Source: Desulfobacterales bacterium
Lineage (GTDB): Bacteria > Desulfobacterota > Desulfobacteria > Desulfobacterales > JAHEIW01
Assembly (NCBI GenBank): GCA_030145015.1
Contig: JAQYWI010000172.1
Coordinates: forward strand, 1-11,491
DNA length: 11,491 nt
Direction: 5' to 3'
The translations under genes and the position numbers were made by a program. The notes under the pieces are model-generated. The model made no database searches. It worked only from the letters and a program-made list of their open reading frames with translations, and was not told the DNA's origin. The stretch's first letter is position 1; each line of letters begins with the position of its first letter. Shown here piece by piece: positions 1 through 7,104 of this stretch.

Positions 1-40
1 GTTAAACCCAACGTTTATCAATAGGACCTTTAAATCTTGT

Positions 41-56
41 TTGACAATCATGTCAA
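41..56. promoter_or_regulatory. Perfect inverted repeat TTGACA-N4-TGTCAA, possible operator or -35 region
   Basis: The 16 bases read TTGACAATCATGTCAA, two perfect 6-bp arms around four bases. The left arm is identical to a consensus sigma70 -35 hexamer. A poor -10 match (TTAGAT, 64-69) sits 17 bases downstream, so the palindrome could be an operator overlapping a promoter. It lies about 320 bp before the binding-protein gene. The factor is unknown. Confidence 0.3.
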
Positions 57-172
57 TAATAGGTTAGATAGAAAATATTTAAATTCCATAGATCGGTAAA
101 TTAATCCACAACATAACTCTAAGCTGTCCAGGTGAGTTATGATAAGATGTTTCCGAAAAATATCAATGCATC

Positions 173-207
173 GCCTCTGGAGGTCTTCATACCTCACGGA
201 GGCTTTT
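173..207 (+). terminator. Terminator-like hairpin before the transporter operon
   Basis: GCCTC (173-177) pairs with GAGGC (199-203), and GAGGT (180-184) pairs with ACCTC (191-195) around a 6-base loop; a small internal mismatch separates the two. TTTT follows directly, and a further T run starts at 211. This fits an intrinsic terminator for an upstream + strand gene outside the window. It could instead be a leader attenuator for the transporter if transcription starts near position 70. Confidence 0.55.
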
Positions 208-372
208 GTATTTTTGGCTTCTTTTCATTAAATTTTAAAGATTCACTTGTGCACGCTATGGATTTGCCGAAAGGCTAAATATTTAAAGAAAGGAGGCAGA
301 GTGCAAAACTTAACGCAGGAGTGACACCTCTAAATTATTACCAGCATCATTAACATTATGGGAGATTATATC

Positions 373-1650
373 ATGAAAAGACTATGTATTCTTCTCGCCT
401 GTGCGTTTTTCTTAACCGTGGCAGTAAATGCTGCTGAATCAAAAACTGAGATTTTATACTGGACCCATGAAGATCCAAATCGAACCGAGATTGAAAACAG
501 ATATATCGAAGAGTTCGAAAAAGCAAATCCGGAGGTTACCATCAAACGCGTAACGAGTCCCTCGAAGAAAATGGCGGAACGCGTTCTTACTGCTTTTGCG
601 GCCAATCAGGGACCTGATATGTTCAATCTGCAGATTGAAGATGAATTTGCCTACATCGTAAATAGCCGTCTTGCTCCCATCGACTACAAGGCTGCCGGTT
701 ATCCCAGTGTTAAGGCTATTTATGATGCGTATCTTCCCAAAGTGCTGGATCCGGTTACCTATGAGAGGAAGCTATACGGGCTGCCCTTGGAACTGACAAA
801 TTGGTGTCTCTACATTAATGATAGAGTCTTTAAAGATGCCGGGCTTAATCCTGATAAGGATTATCCCAAGACATGGGAAGAAATGGTTGCGGTATCAGAA
901 AAAATCGCTATTCGCGATGGAGAAATCATCAAGCGCAGGGGATTTGACTTCAGGTATCCGTATTATTTGGTTTCCATGATTCCGATGGTCGAGCAGTTGG
1001 GCGGCAAGCTCATCAGTGATGATGGCAAAACGGCGATCATCAACGACAAGGCCTGGATCCAATTTCTTGAATTCATGCAGGCCTGGGGCCCCAATGGCAA
1101 AAACCTCGGTTCCCCTACCTACACAAATGCCAGAAAGCTATTCAACAAAGACAACAATGACATGGGTATGTGTCTTTCCGGCCTCTACCAGGCGGGAAGA
1201 ATTAGAAAAGACAATCCTGAATTCTATAATAGCGGAGAATGGCGGGTGGTTCCATTTCCGAAATTTGCAAATGCAGTAAAGAATTCAGCCAGTGCCTATT
1301 ACGGACATTACTTCGTCGTCAATGCTCAGAAGCCCAAGAAGAACCAGGAGATGACGTGGAAGTTTATCGGGTATATGCTCAGCCATGCTGAAGCGTATCT
1401 TTCAAAAGTCGGCCTCATACAGCCCACCGTCAAGCTCATGGGATCTCAAACATTCAAGGATATGCCTTACTCGAGTGTGTTCAAAGGTGATATGGAAAGA
1501 GGTCTAATCGTGTATTATGCAGGAAACAGCGCCAAAATTCAGCAACACATCAGAGAGGCAGTGGAGTCAGTGATGCTGGCCGGATCCTCACCGGAAAAAG
1601 CCTTGAAAAATCTAAGAAGAAAAGCGCAAGAGACACTTGATGAAAAATAA
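373..1650 (+). CDS. ABC transporter extracellular solute-binding protein (family 1, UgpB/MalE type)
   Basis: This is the periplasmic substrate-capture subunit of a binding-protein-dependent importer, probably for a sugar, oligosaccharide or polyol phosphate. The start at 373 is preferred over an in-frame ATG at 358, because GGGAG (359-363) lies about 9 bases before it and the protein then begins with a clean Sec signal peptide: MKR, a hydrophobic core, and a likely cut after VNA near residue 20. The mature part shows family-1 features: an N-terminal strand ILYWTHED, the segment AANQGPDMFNL, and YGLPLELTNWCLYIND before a lobe-linking region. At 425 aa it has the usual family length. A lipobox is not convincing: LLAC is too close to the N-terminus. 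The two permease genes follow. The substrate cannot be read from sequence. Confidence 0.93.
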   Translation: MKRLCILLACAFFLTVAVNAAESKTEILYWTHEDPNRTEIENRYIEEFEKANPEVTIKRVTSPSKKMAERVLTAFAANQGPDMFNLQIEDEFAYIVNSRLAPIDYKAAGYPSVKAIYDAYLPKVLDPVTYERKLYGLPLELTNWCLYINDRVFKDAGLNPDKDYPKTWEEMVAVSEKIAIRDGEIIKRRGFDFRYPYYLVSMIPMVEQLGGKLISDDGKTAIINDKAWIQFLEFMQAWGPNGKNLGSPTYTNARKLFNKDNNDMGMCLSGLYQAGRIRKDNPEFYNSGEWRVVPFPKFANAVKNSASAYYGHYFVVNAQKPKKNQEMTWKFIGYMLSHAEAYLSKVGLIQPTVKLMGSQTFKDMPYSSVFKGDMERGLIVYYAGNSAKIQQHIREAVESVMLAGSSPEKALKNLRRKAQETLDEK

Positions 1651-1665
1651 TGATGATTCGGTAAG

Positions 1666-1707
1666 AAAACAGGAATGGGGCGGCGACCCATCCCTGTTTT
1701 CTTTTTT
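1666..1707 (+). terminator. Intra-operon hairpin with T-tract (transcription attenuator)
   Basis: A 14-bp stem (1666-1679 with 1687-1700, one A-C mismatch) closes a 7-base loop GCGGCGA and is followed by CTTTTTT. This is a textbook intrinsic terminator, placed 15 bases after the binding-protein stop. The ribosome site of the next gene (AAGGGAG, 1708-1714) begins directly after the T run. In binding-protein operons such elements let most transcripts stop after the binding protein, so it is made in excess of the membrane subunits. That role is inferred here. Confidence 0.85.
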
Positions 1708-1722
1708 AAGGGAGTGTTACCT

Positions 1723-2634
1723 GTGACCGGACGTATTTTTAGCCCCGGCATCGAACATAAAAAGGCACGTTGGGGATGGGTATTTATTCTTCCGTCGCTT
1801 GTCTTTTTTGCACTATTTAACTTCTATCCCATTTTTAATGCCCTATATACAAGCCTGTTCAGGAAAAAACTGCTATCTTTGAAACCCCCTAAATTCATCG
1901 GATTTGACAATTATATTTACCTGTTCAACTCCCCTGACTTCTGGAACTCGATTAGAGCCACGGTGGTGTTTACCATCGGAACATTCATCCCGATGCTTAT
2001 TTTCAGCCTGATATTGGCCAATTTTATTATTTCCAGAAAGAGGTTTCAGAAGTTCTTTCAGATGGCCTATTATTCTCCTGCTGTTTTGTCATCGGTTGTG
2101 GTTGCGGCCATTTGGCTTTTAATTTTCGATCCACGTGGATTGAGCAATCAATTGGTAAACTTTATTTTGAACACGCCGGGCATAGATCATAAGTGGCTGG
2201 CGAATTCTGCGATGGTGCAAATTTCAACCATGCTGGTTTACTTCTGGAAATATGTGGGCTACTTCACCATCATATTTCTGGTTGGGTTGGCATCCATTCC
2301 TCAAAGTATCCATGAGGCCGCGAAGATAGATGGGGTCAACACTTGGACCGGCTTCTGGTATATAACATTTCCCCTTTTGAAACCCACAACCATTCTGGTT
2401 TCCATTATGTCAATGCTCCAGTGTCTAAAAACCTTCAGCACCCAGTATCTCTTCACCCAGGGCGGGGCTCCCACGGAACCCATTAACGTAATCACCCTGA
2501 ATTTATATCACACGGCGATTAGAGATCACAGAATCGGTCTGGCCAGCGCCATGAGTATTATACTCTTTTGCATCATGCTCTTTTTTACGTGGTTGCAATT
2601 CAAAGGGTCACGCTCCGACGAGGTCAGTTATTGA
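1723..2634 (+). CDS. ABC transporter permease 1 (MalF/UgpA type)
   Basis: This is an inner-membrane channel subunit that pairs with the next permease. A GTG start at 1723 is chosen because AAGGGAG ends 8 bases before it. The in-frame ATG at 1675 lies inside the terminator stem and would add 16 unlikely residues. The 303-aa protein has about six membrane segments (roughly residues 18-44, 74-103, 112-135, 163-191, 221-243 and 272-291). The cytoplasmic EAA loop contacts the ATPase: EAAKIDGVNTWTGFWYITFP, from residue 198. The motif is well kept (E, A, A, G204, final P), so the subunit should be functional. It ends 14 bases before the second permease starts, consistent with coupled translation. 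Confidence 0.93.
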   Translation: MTGRIFSPGIEHKKARWGWVFILPSLVFFALFNFYPIFNALYTSLFRKKLLSLKPPKFIGFDNYIYLFNSPDFWNSIRATVVFTIGTFIPMLIFSLILANFIISRKRFQKFFQMAYYSPAVLSSVVVAAIWLLIFDPRGLSNQLVNFILNTPGIDHKWLANSAMVQISTMLVYFWKYVGYFTIIFLVGLASIPQSIHEAAKIDGVNTWTGFWYITFPLLKPTTILVSIMSMLQCLKTFSTQYLFTQGGAPTEPINVITLNLYHTAIRDHRIGLASAMSIILFCIMLFFTWLQFKGSRSDEVSY

Positions 2635-2648
2635 GAAGGGCTTTGGTT

Positions 2649-3524
2649 ATGGCACAATACCTGAAAAGAAAAAAGAAGAAGACTTCGGGACAGTCATTTA
2701 TCACAGATCTTTTCATCTGGGCATTTCTGATTATCGCGGCCGTATTTATTCTTGGGCCCTTTGTATTCATGTTCACTGCTTCATCAATGCCCGCAAACGA
2801 CATCATGAAAATGCCCTACCGATGGATACCAAAAGGTTTCTACTGGCAAAACTACTGGCAGGGTATCAGGGGAAATGACGGAAGTTTTATATATCTTAGA
2901 AATATACTAAATTCGCTCATTGTGGCTTCCGGCGTAACCATGACAACCGTAATCCTTTCGGCGTTTACCGGTTTCGGTCTGGCAAAATACCATTTTAAAG
3001 GCAGATACTTCGTCTTCATGATGATTTTGGCCACGATGATGATCCCTTTTGAAGTGATCATGATACCCCTTTATCTCATTATCACCAAATTAGGATTTCA
3101 GAATTCATACCAGGGATTGATAACACCTTTTCTGGTTAACGCTTTCGGTGTTTTTCTCATGCGACAGTATTATATCACCTTCCCTGATGAAATTCTGGAT
3201 GCCGCACGCATCGATGGGGCCAGCGAACTGATGATTTTCACAAAGATCATTCTTCCCAACAGTGTGCCGGCCATAGCCACCCTTGCGGTTCTCACATTTA
3301 AGAGCCAGTGGGATAATCTACTCTGGCCTCTGCTAGTGGCTCAGAGTGAAGAAATGAAAACCATACCCCTTTACATTGTCAGGTTCACCGCCGAAAAACA
3401 TACAGACGAAGGTGCCATGATGGCGGTTGCTGCCATAGCGAGTATTCCCATATTGATCCTTTTTTTAAAACTATCCAAATACTTTATCGGGGGCGCAGCC
3501 GTATTTTCAGCCAGAAAGGGATAA
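2649..3524 (+). CDS. ABC transporter permease 2 (MalG/UgpE type)
   Basis: This is the second inner-membrane channel subunit. ATG 2649 is chosen because GAGAAGGG (2633-2640) gives a ribosome site 8 bases upstream, while the longer in-frame version from 2568 would overlap the first permease. The 291-aa protein starts with a lysine-rich cytoplasmic tail (KRKKKK) and has about six membrane segments: near residues 20-43, 86-112, 120-146, 157-172, 206-228 and 256-275. The EAA-type loop from residue 184 reads DAARIDGASELMIFTKIILP, with the usual A, A, G and LP positions. Its closeness to permease 1 and to the binding protein supports one transport complex. Confidence 0.93.
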   Translation: MAQYLKRKKKKTSGQSFITDLFIWAFLIIAAVFILGPFVFMFTASSMPANDIMKMPYRWIPKGFYWQNYWQGIRGNDGSFIYLRNILNSLIVASGVTMTTVILSAFTGFGLAKYHFKGRYFVFMMILATMMIPFEVIMIPLYLIITKLGFQNSYQGLITPFLVNAFGVFLMRQYYITFPDEILDAARIDGASELMIFTKIILPNSVPAIATLAVLTFKSQWDNLLWPLLVAQSEEMKTIPLYIVRFTAEKHTDEGAMMAVAAIASIPILILFLKLSKYFIGGAAVFSARKG

Positions 3525-3529
3525 TCGGT

Positions 3530-4102
3530 ATGACGGTCTATATTTTTGATATGGGAGGCGTTGTTGCTTACAATACGGATGTTTTCCCGGCGGTATTCGC
3601 TTACCTCGATGTCACCTGCGAACAATTCTTAACTTTTGCCGGTCAAGACCTGCAAAAGCTGTTTGCGGGCAAAATAACCACTGATGAATTTTGGAGCAGT
3701 TTCTCCGCCAGATACGGCAAAAACGTGGACGAAGAATTATTCGGTAAATTCTTCAGCCCTGCTTTAGATCAAGGGGTGATAGAAATTATTAAGCAGCTCA
3801 AAGTCGATTCGAGAGTTGTCTGCGGTACAAATACGTTTGACCCTCATTACGACTATCTCATGAGCCGCGGCTGTTACGATATTTTCGATGCCGTCTTCGC
3901 TTCTAATAAAATGGGTGCCTCAAAACCCCATCCAGATTTTTACAGGTACATTCTTAACAATGAAGGAATTGAGCCCGGAGATGCGATTTTTGTGGATGAT
4001 ATCGCGGAAAATGTTTCTGCGGCAAAGAAGCTGCGCATAACTTCAATTCTGTTTACAGATTCCCAGTCTTTGGCCCAGCAATTAAATGCTTGCAAGAGTT
4101 AG
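3530..4102 (+). CDS. HAD-superfamily phosphatase (YihX-like, subfamily IA)
   Basis: This is a predicted small-molecule phosphatase of 190 aa in the cytoplasm. The four HAD motifs are visible: the nucleophile Asp7 in FDMGGVV, Thr100 in CGTNT, Lys132 in MGASKPHPDF, and the acidic pair Asp156-Asp157 in FVDDIAEN. The second aspartate of motif I is Gly9, as is normal in the YihX/epoxide-hydrolase-N-like branch with FDxGxV. YihX of E. coli dephosphorylates alpha-glucose 1-phosphate. The start follows permease 2 by 5 bases, with AAGGG at 3516-3520, so it is very likely co-transcribed with the transporter and may act on the imported or derived phosphosugar. The substrate assignment is inference. Confidence 0.88.
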   Translation: MTVYIFDMGGVVAYNTDVFPAVFAYLDVTCEQFLTFAGQDLQKLFAGKITTDEFWSSFSARYGKNVDEELFGKFFSPALDQGVIEIIKQLKVDSRVVCGTNTFDPHYDYLMSRGCYDIFDAVFASNKMGASKPHPDFYRYILNNEGIEPGDAIFVDDIAENVSAAKKLRITSILFTDSQSLAQQLNACKS

Positions 4103-4400
4103 GTTAAGCGAACAGCGCAGCCGTCAGGTAATAGATAAGATTAAAAAACAGTTTTTAGAAGAGGTCATCCAGATCATCCGAACCACCCCTGGCATCTCTC
4201 CATGCTTCTGGAGATACTTCTGAATCAACTCACTTTCTCGCTGAGGGAACATCTTGTCTTCTTCGGGGAGACTCATGGGAGGTGCCTTGCTGGACTCGGT
4301 GCCGGTGTTTGTCCTGTGCGACTTCCTCATGGATTATTACATTGCCGGACTGACCAGAGGATCAATTAAATAATAACTCCCTTGTTTTTGGAGGTAAACT
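4103..4400. other. Gap between HAD gene and ATPase gene, no clear gene
   Basis: The transporter operon is interrupted here by 298 bases. A small + frame (4086-4223, 45 aa, beginning MLARVRLSEQ and overlapping the HAD 3' end) and a minus frame (4124-4330, 68 aa) are open, but neither has a good ribosome site or recognisable motif. The + strand also opens at 4275 in a second short frame that ends at 4373. The stretch may be the decayed remains of a small gene. Only the ribosome site of the ATPase (GGAGG, 4390-4394) is clear. Confidence 0.4.
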
Positions 4401-5507
4401 ATGGCGAATGTATCACTACAAAATGTATGTAAGAACTTTGGCAGCGTTGAGGCAGTTTCACGCTTCCATCTGGATGTGGAAGATAAGGAATTTTTAGTTC
4501 TGCTCGGACCCTCAGGGTGCGGCAAGTCGACGACGTTGCGCATGATCGCCGGATTGGAAGAGTTGACCGACGGTAACATTTACATTGGCGAAAAGCGGGT
4601 CAATGATATACCTCCCCGTGATCGCAACATCGCCATGGTCTTCCAGGACTATGCATTGTACCCCCATATGACCGTATATCAAAATATGGCCTTCGGACTG
4701 AAGCTCAGGAAATATCCGAAAGATGAAATCCATCAACGGGTCAAAGAGGCCGCTGACATCTTAGGCATCCATGATCTTTTGGCAAGAAGGCCTAAAGAAC
4801 TCTCTGGAGGTCAGCGTCAACGGGTTGCGGTGGGACGCGCCATCGTCCGCAAACCAGATGTATTTCTCTTTGATGAACCTTTGAGCAACCTAGATGCAAA
4901 ACTACGGGGACAGATGCGGGCAGAGCTCTCCAAACTTCATGACCAATTAAATACCACAATTATCTACGTAACACACGACCAGATGGAAGCCATGACCATG
5001 GGCACCAAAATTGTCATCATGAACGATGGTGTTGTCCAACAGGTCGGTTCTCCCATGGAGATTTATGACTATCCTATCAATAAATTTGTCGGCGGTTTCA
5101 TTGGCAATCCCGGCATGAACTTTCTGTCCGCAAAGATCGTTTCAGAGAACGCAAAACTCTATGTTGATCTAGGGAGCTTTCAGCTGCTCATACCTGACAA
5201 AAAAGCTTCATTCCTCCAGAACCATACGGATCGTGAAGTGATTCTAGGTATTCGCCCTGAACACCTCGAGGACGCCGTATTTGAAGACAACAGTGTTGTC
5301 ACCGAAACGTTTACCGCCATAGTTGAAGTTGTGGAAACTTTAGGCTCTGAGGTACAGCTCGATGTGGTCAGCGGGGACCACAATCTGGTCACCCGAATTG
5401 ATCCCCGGACAAAGGCCGAACGTCATCAGGAAATCCAATTGACAGTGAATATGGAAAAAATTCATATTTTTGAAGCAGAGCCTCCAAACAATAGAATAAA
5501 GACCTGA
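4401..5507 (+). CDS. ABC transporter ATP-binding protein (MalK/UgpC/MsmK type)
   Basis: This ATPase powers the importer at the inner face of the membrane. All motifs are intact: Walker A GPSGCGKST (residues 36-44), Q-loop Gln82 in VFQDYALYPHM, signature LSGGQRQR (134-141), Walker B VFLFDEP (154-160) with the D-loop SNLD, and switch His192 in THDQ. About residues 235-368 form the TOBE/OB-type C-terminal domain typical of the carbohydrate CUT1 class (IGNPGMNF, then LGIRPEHLED). At 368 aa it matches the family length. GGAGG sits 6 bases before the ATG. It lies 298 bp after the HAD gene, so it may have its own promoter. ATPases of this class can serve several transporters. Confidence 0.95.
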   Translation: MANVSLQNVCKNFGSVEAVSRFHLDVEDKEFLVLLGPSGCGKSTTLRMIAGLEELTDGNIYIGEKRVNDIPPRDRNIAMVFQDYALYPHMTVYQNMAFGLKLRKYPKDEIHQRVKEAADILGIHDLLARRPKELSGGQRQRVAVGRAIVRKPDVFLFDEPLSNLDAKLRGQMRAELSKLHDQLNTTIIYVTHDQMEAMTMGTKIVIMNDGVVQQVGSPMEIYDYPINKFVGGFIGNPGMNFLSAKIVSENAKLYVDLGSFQLLIPDKKASFLQNHTDREVILGIRPEHLEDAVFEDNSVVTETFTAIVEVVETLGSEVQLDVVSGDHNLVTRIDPRTKAERHQEIQLTVNMEKIHIFEAEPPNNRIKT

Positions 5508-5945
5508 CCAAAATATCCCTGTTTCAGTTCAGGCATATAATTTTGCAGATTAGGCAATGACCAATCCATAAAATCTGTGACGTGGCAAAGACTCCTTTGT
5601 TTTTGAGATTATTCAAGTAGGCATAAAACGAGGAACAAGGTGTGAATACAACCTTATAATAATTAGGACCTTTTTATTTATTAACCGGCTTGGGCAGGTC
5701 GATTAAAAAAAAGCAGGGGGCATTCCTTCCTTTTTGCCGATTAGCCAGTTAGCCACTTGGCCCATTTTTCCCAAACAGGCCGCCTCAGAGCGAATATATC
5801 GAAAGATCTCTTAAAAAGCGGTCCCGTTTTTTGGGCGTCTTAACGAAAGAAAATCATTTCCGAAGGGTAGGGGTGGAGCCTTTGGATTTTATCATTTTAA
5901 ACCCTATAAAGGTGTCAATTATTTCCTTTATGAAAAAAATCGATT

Positions 5946-5974
5946 TTGACATGATCAGGCCGATTTTATCAATA
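5946..5974 (+). promoter_or_regulatory. Possible sigma70 promoter for the crotonase gene
   Basis: A consensus -35 TTGACA (5946-5951) is followed by TATCAA at 5967 (15-base spacing) or TCAATA at 5969 (17-base spacing), both imperfect -10 matches in an AT-rich stretch. It would give a leader of about 100 bases before the GTG start at 6084. This is a pattern match only. Confidence 0.28.
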
Positions 5975-6072
5975 AATTCAAGCCGTTTATAAATGGGTTG
6001 ATTGTATATCCGCGGCCAACTATAAATGTGTGGCTTCATTGAACCTTTTATTGCCTGAATTTTGCACAAGTC

Positions 6073-6082
6073 GGAGGTGATC
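6073..6082 (+). promoter_or_regulatory. Very strong Shine-Dalgarno site deciding a GTG start
   Basis: GGAGGTGATC is a ten-base perfect complement to the 3' end of bacterial 16S rRNA. It is placed just before GTG 6084, which fixes the start of the crotonase gene and suggests efficient translation. Confidence 0.8.
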
Positions 6083-6083
6083 T

Positions 6084-6881
6084 GTGAATAAAAAGCTTCT
6101 GCTGGTACAGAAAAAAAACAATGTCTGCACGCTGGCCCTGAACAGACCGGAAAAGCAAAATTCCCTTTCAATCGAAATGATTAAACTGCTCGAATCCACC
6201 TTAAGCGAGTTGGCTCGAGACGATGCGGTCCGCACGGTAATTCTGCGAGGGGCAGGGGACAAAGCCTTTTGTTCGGGGTTTGATATCAGGTCTTTACCCA
6301 TATCTTCCAAAGGGGACCGCAATGAAAGGTTGAAGACACTGGAGCCGGTAGATTTGTTATTACAAAGCCTTGTGAACTTTCCAATTCCAATTATTGCCAT
6401 GTTAAACGGTTTCGCTTTCGGTCTGGGTTGCGAATTAGCGATTTGCTGCGACCTGCGTATTGGTGCGGAGGACATTCGCATGGGGATGCCGCCGGCAAAA
6501 TTGGGTCTAGTTTATGATTGGACCGGCTTGCAACGTTTTATTCAGAGCATTGGGCTGCAAAGTGCCAAAGAGATGTTTTTTACCGGCCGTACCTATAAAG
6601 GCAGACGAATAAAGGAACTCGGACTGGTGGACTATTTTGTCCCCAGAGAAAAGTTAGAAGAATTTACCTATAATCTGGCAGAGGAAATTGCCGGTAATGC
6701 GCCGCTGGCTCTAAAAGGTACCAAAAAAATCATGAATATGCTGCTCCGATCTAATCAATTGGATGTAAACCAGATAAAAGAGGCCCAATCGCTTTTCGAA
6801 GAATCACTTTTCAGCGAAGACATGCAAGAGGGGCAGGCTGCTTTTCTGGAAAAGCGAAAACCCAGATTCAAAGGCAAATAG
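6084..6881 (+). CDS. Enoyl-CoA hydratase/isomerase (crotonase) family protein
   Basis: This is a cytoplasmic acyl-CoA-processing enzyme of 265 aa, the usual family length. Visible family marks are NRPEKQNSLS (residues 20-29), the oxyanion-hole and CoA-binding segment AFCSGFDIRSL (61-71), and the second oxyanion loop NGFAFGLGCELAICCD (108-123). Glu117 sits where the first catalytic glutamate of hydratases lies. The second catalytic glutamate, normally in the following PE-x-x-LG segment, is replaced: residues 136-141 read PPAKLG. A dual-glutamate hydration mechanism is therefore doubtful, and isomerase, hydrolase, decarboxylase or lyase activity is possible. It has its own ribosome site and no obvious operon partner, so its pathway cannot be told from context. 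Confidence 0.88.
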   Translation: MNKKLLLVQKKNNVCTLALNRPEKQNSLSIEMIKLLESTLSELARDDAVRTVILRGAGDKAFCSGFDIRSLPISSKGDRNERLKTLEPVDLLLQSLVNFPIPIIAMLNGFAFGLGCELAICCDLRIGAEDIRMGMPPAKLGLVYDWTGLQRFIQSIGLQSAKEMFFTGRTYKGRRIKELGLVDYFVPREKLEEFTYNLAEEIAGNAPLALKGTKKIMNMLLRSNQLDVNQIKEAQSLFEESLFSEDMQEGQAAFLEKRKPRFKGK

Positions 6882-6902
6882 CAGAACAGCTTTTTTGGTT
6901 TG

Positions 6903-6917
6903 TCCGCCGCAGGCGGA
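6903..6917. repeat. Small perfect GC hairpin TCCGCC-GCA-GGCGGA
   Basis: Two 6-bp arms around a 3-base loop lie 22 bases after the crotonase stop, with no T run behind them. The form resembles short dispersed intergenic hairpins common in bacterial genomes. It could also stabilise the 3' end of the crotonase mRNA. Confidence 0.5.
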
Positions 6918-6920
6918 TTA

Positions 6921-6938
6921 AGCCCGTTGAGCCCGTTC
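6921..6938. repeat. Two-copy 9-bp tandem repeat AGCCCGTTG/AGCCCGTTC
   Basis: Two adjacent copies differ only in the last base and lie right after the small GC hairpin. They look like a short remnant of an intergenic minisatellite. Confidence 0.55.
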
Positions 6939-7104
6939 AAAAGGGGAAATTTCTGATTTTATTTTTTAACAAGACAATCCGTAAACAGGACAAGGCGCTA
7001 ACGGGCAACCAGCTCAAACAATTAACATTAAATGTAACGGATTCAATTTTTGCGGTTCTCAAATAAGGAAAAGCCAAAATCTAAGTTGAACGAAGGAGAT
7101 TGAT

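Larger units (their letters stand above)
1..357. other. Upstream non-coding region of the ABC transporter operon
   Basis: No convincing gene lies here. It holds a perfect inverted repeat at 41-56, a terminator-like hairpin at 173-207, and a strong Shine-Dalgarno-like AAAGGAGG at 289-296 that belongs to no long gene. That site is followed four bases later by a seven-codon GTG frame (301-324). The promoter of the transporter operon should lie here, most simply after the hairpin. The only -35/-10 pair I see there (TTGGCT at 214, TAAAGA at 236) is weak. Confidence 0.5.
5508..6083. other. Intergenic region between transporter and crotonase genes
   Basis: This 576-bp AT-rich stretch holds no gene I can support. 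A minus-strand open frame (5854-6171) overlaps the crotonase start, has no ribosome site and matches no family I know. There is an 8-bp tandem repeat (TTAGCCAG/TTAGCCAC, 5741-5756), a possible promoter at 5946-5974, and a strong ribosome site at its end. No clear intrinsic terminator for the ATPase transcript is seen. Confidence 0.45.

Noticed and set aside
1675..1722. Longer N-terminus for permease 1 from ATG 1675
   Set aside because: That ATG is inside the terminator stem, has no ribosome site and adds a non-typical leader. GTG 1723 has AAGGGAG at the right distance.
5854..6481. Two minus-strand open frames (105 and 153 aa) around the crotonase start
   Set aside because: They overlap the crotonase gene, which has a perfect ribosome site and clear motifs. 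Neither has a convincing start or recognised family.
6903..6917. Intrinsic terminator for the crotonase gene
   Set aside because: The stem is short and no T run follows on either strand, so it is listed as a small hairpin repeat only.
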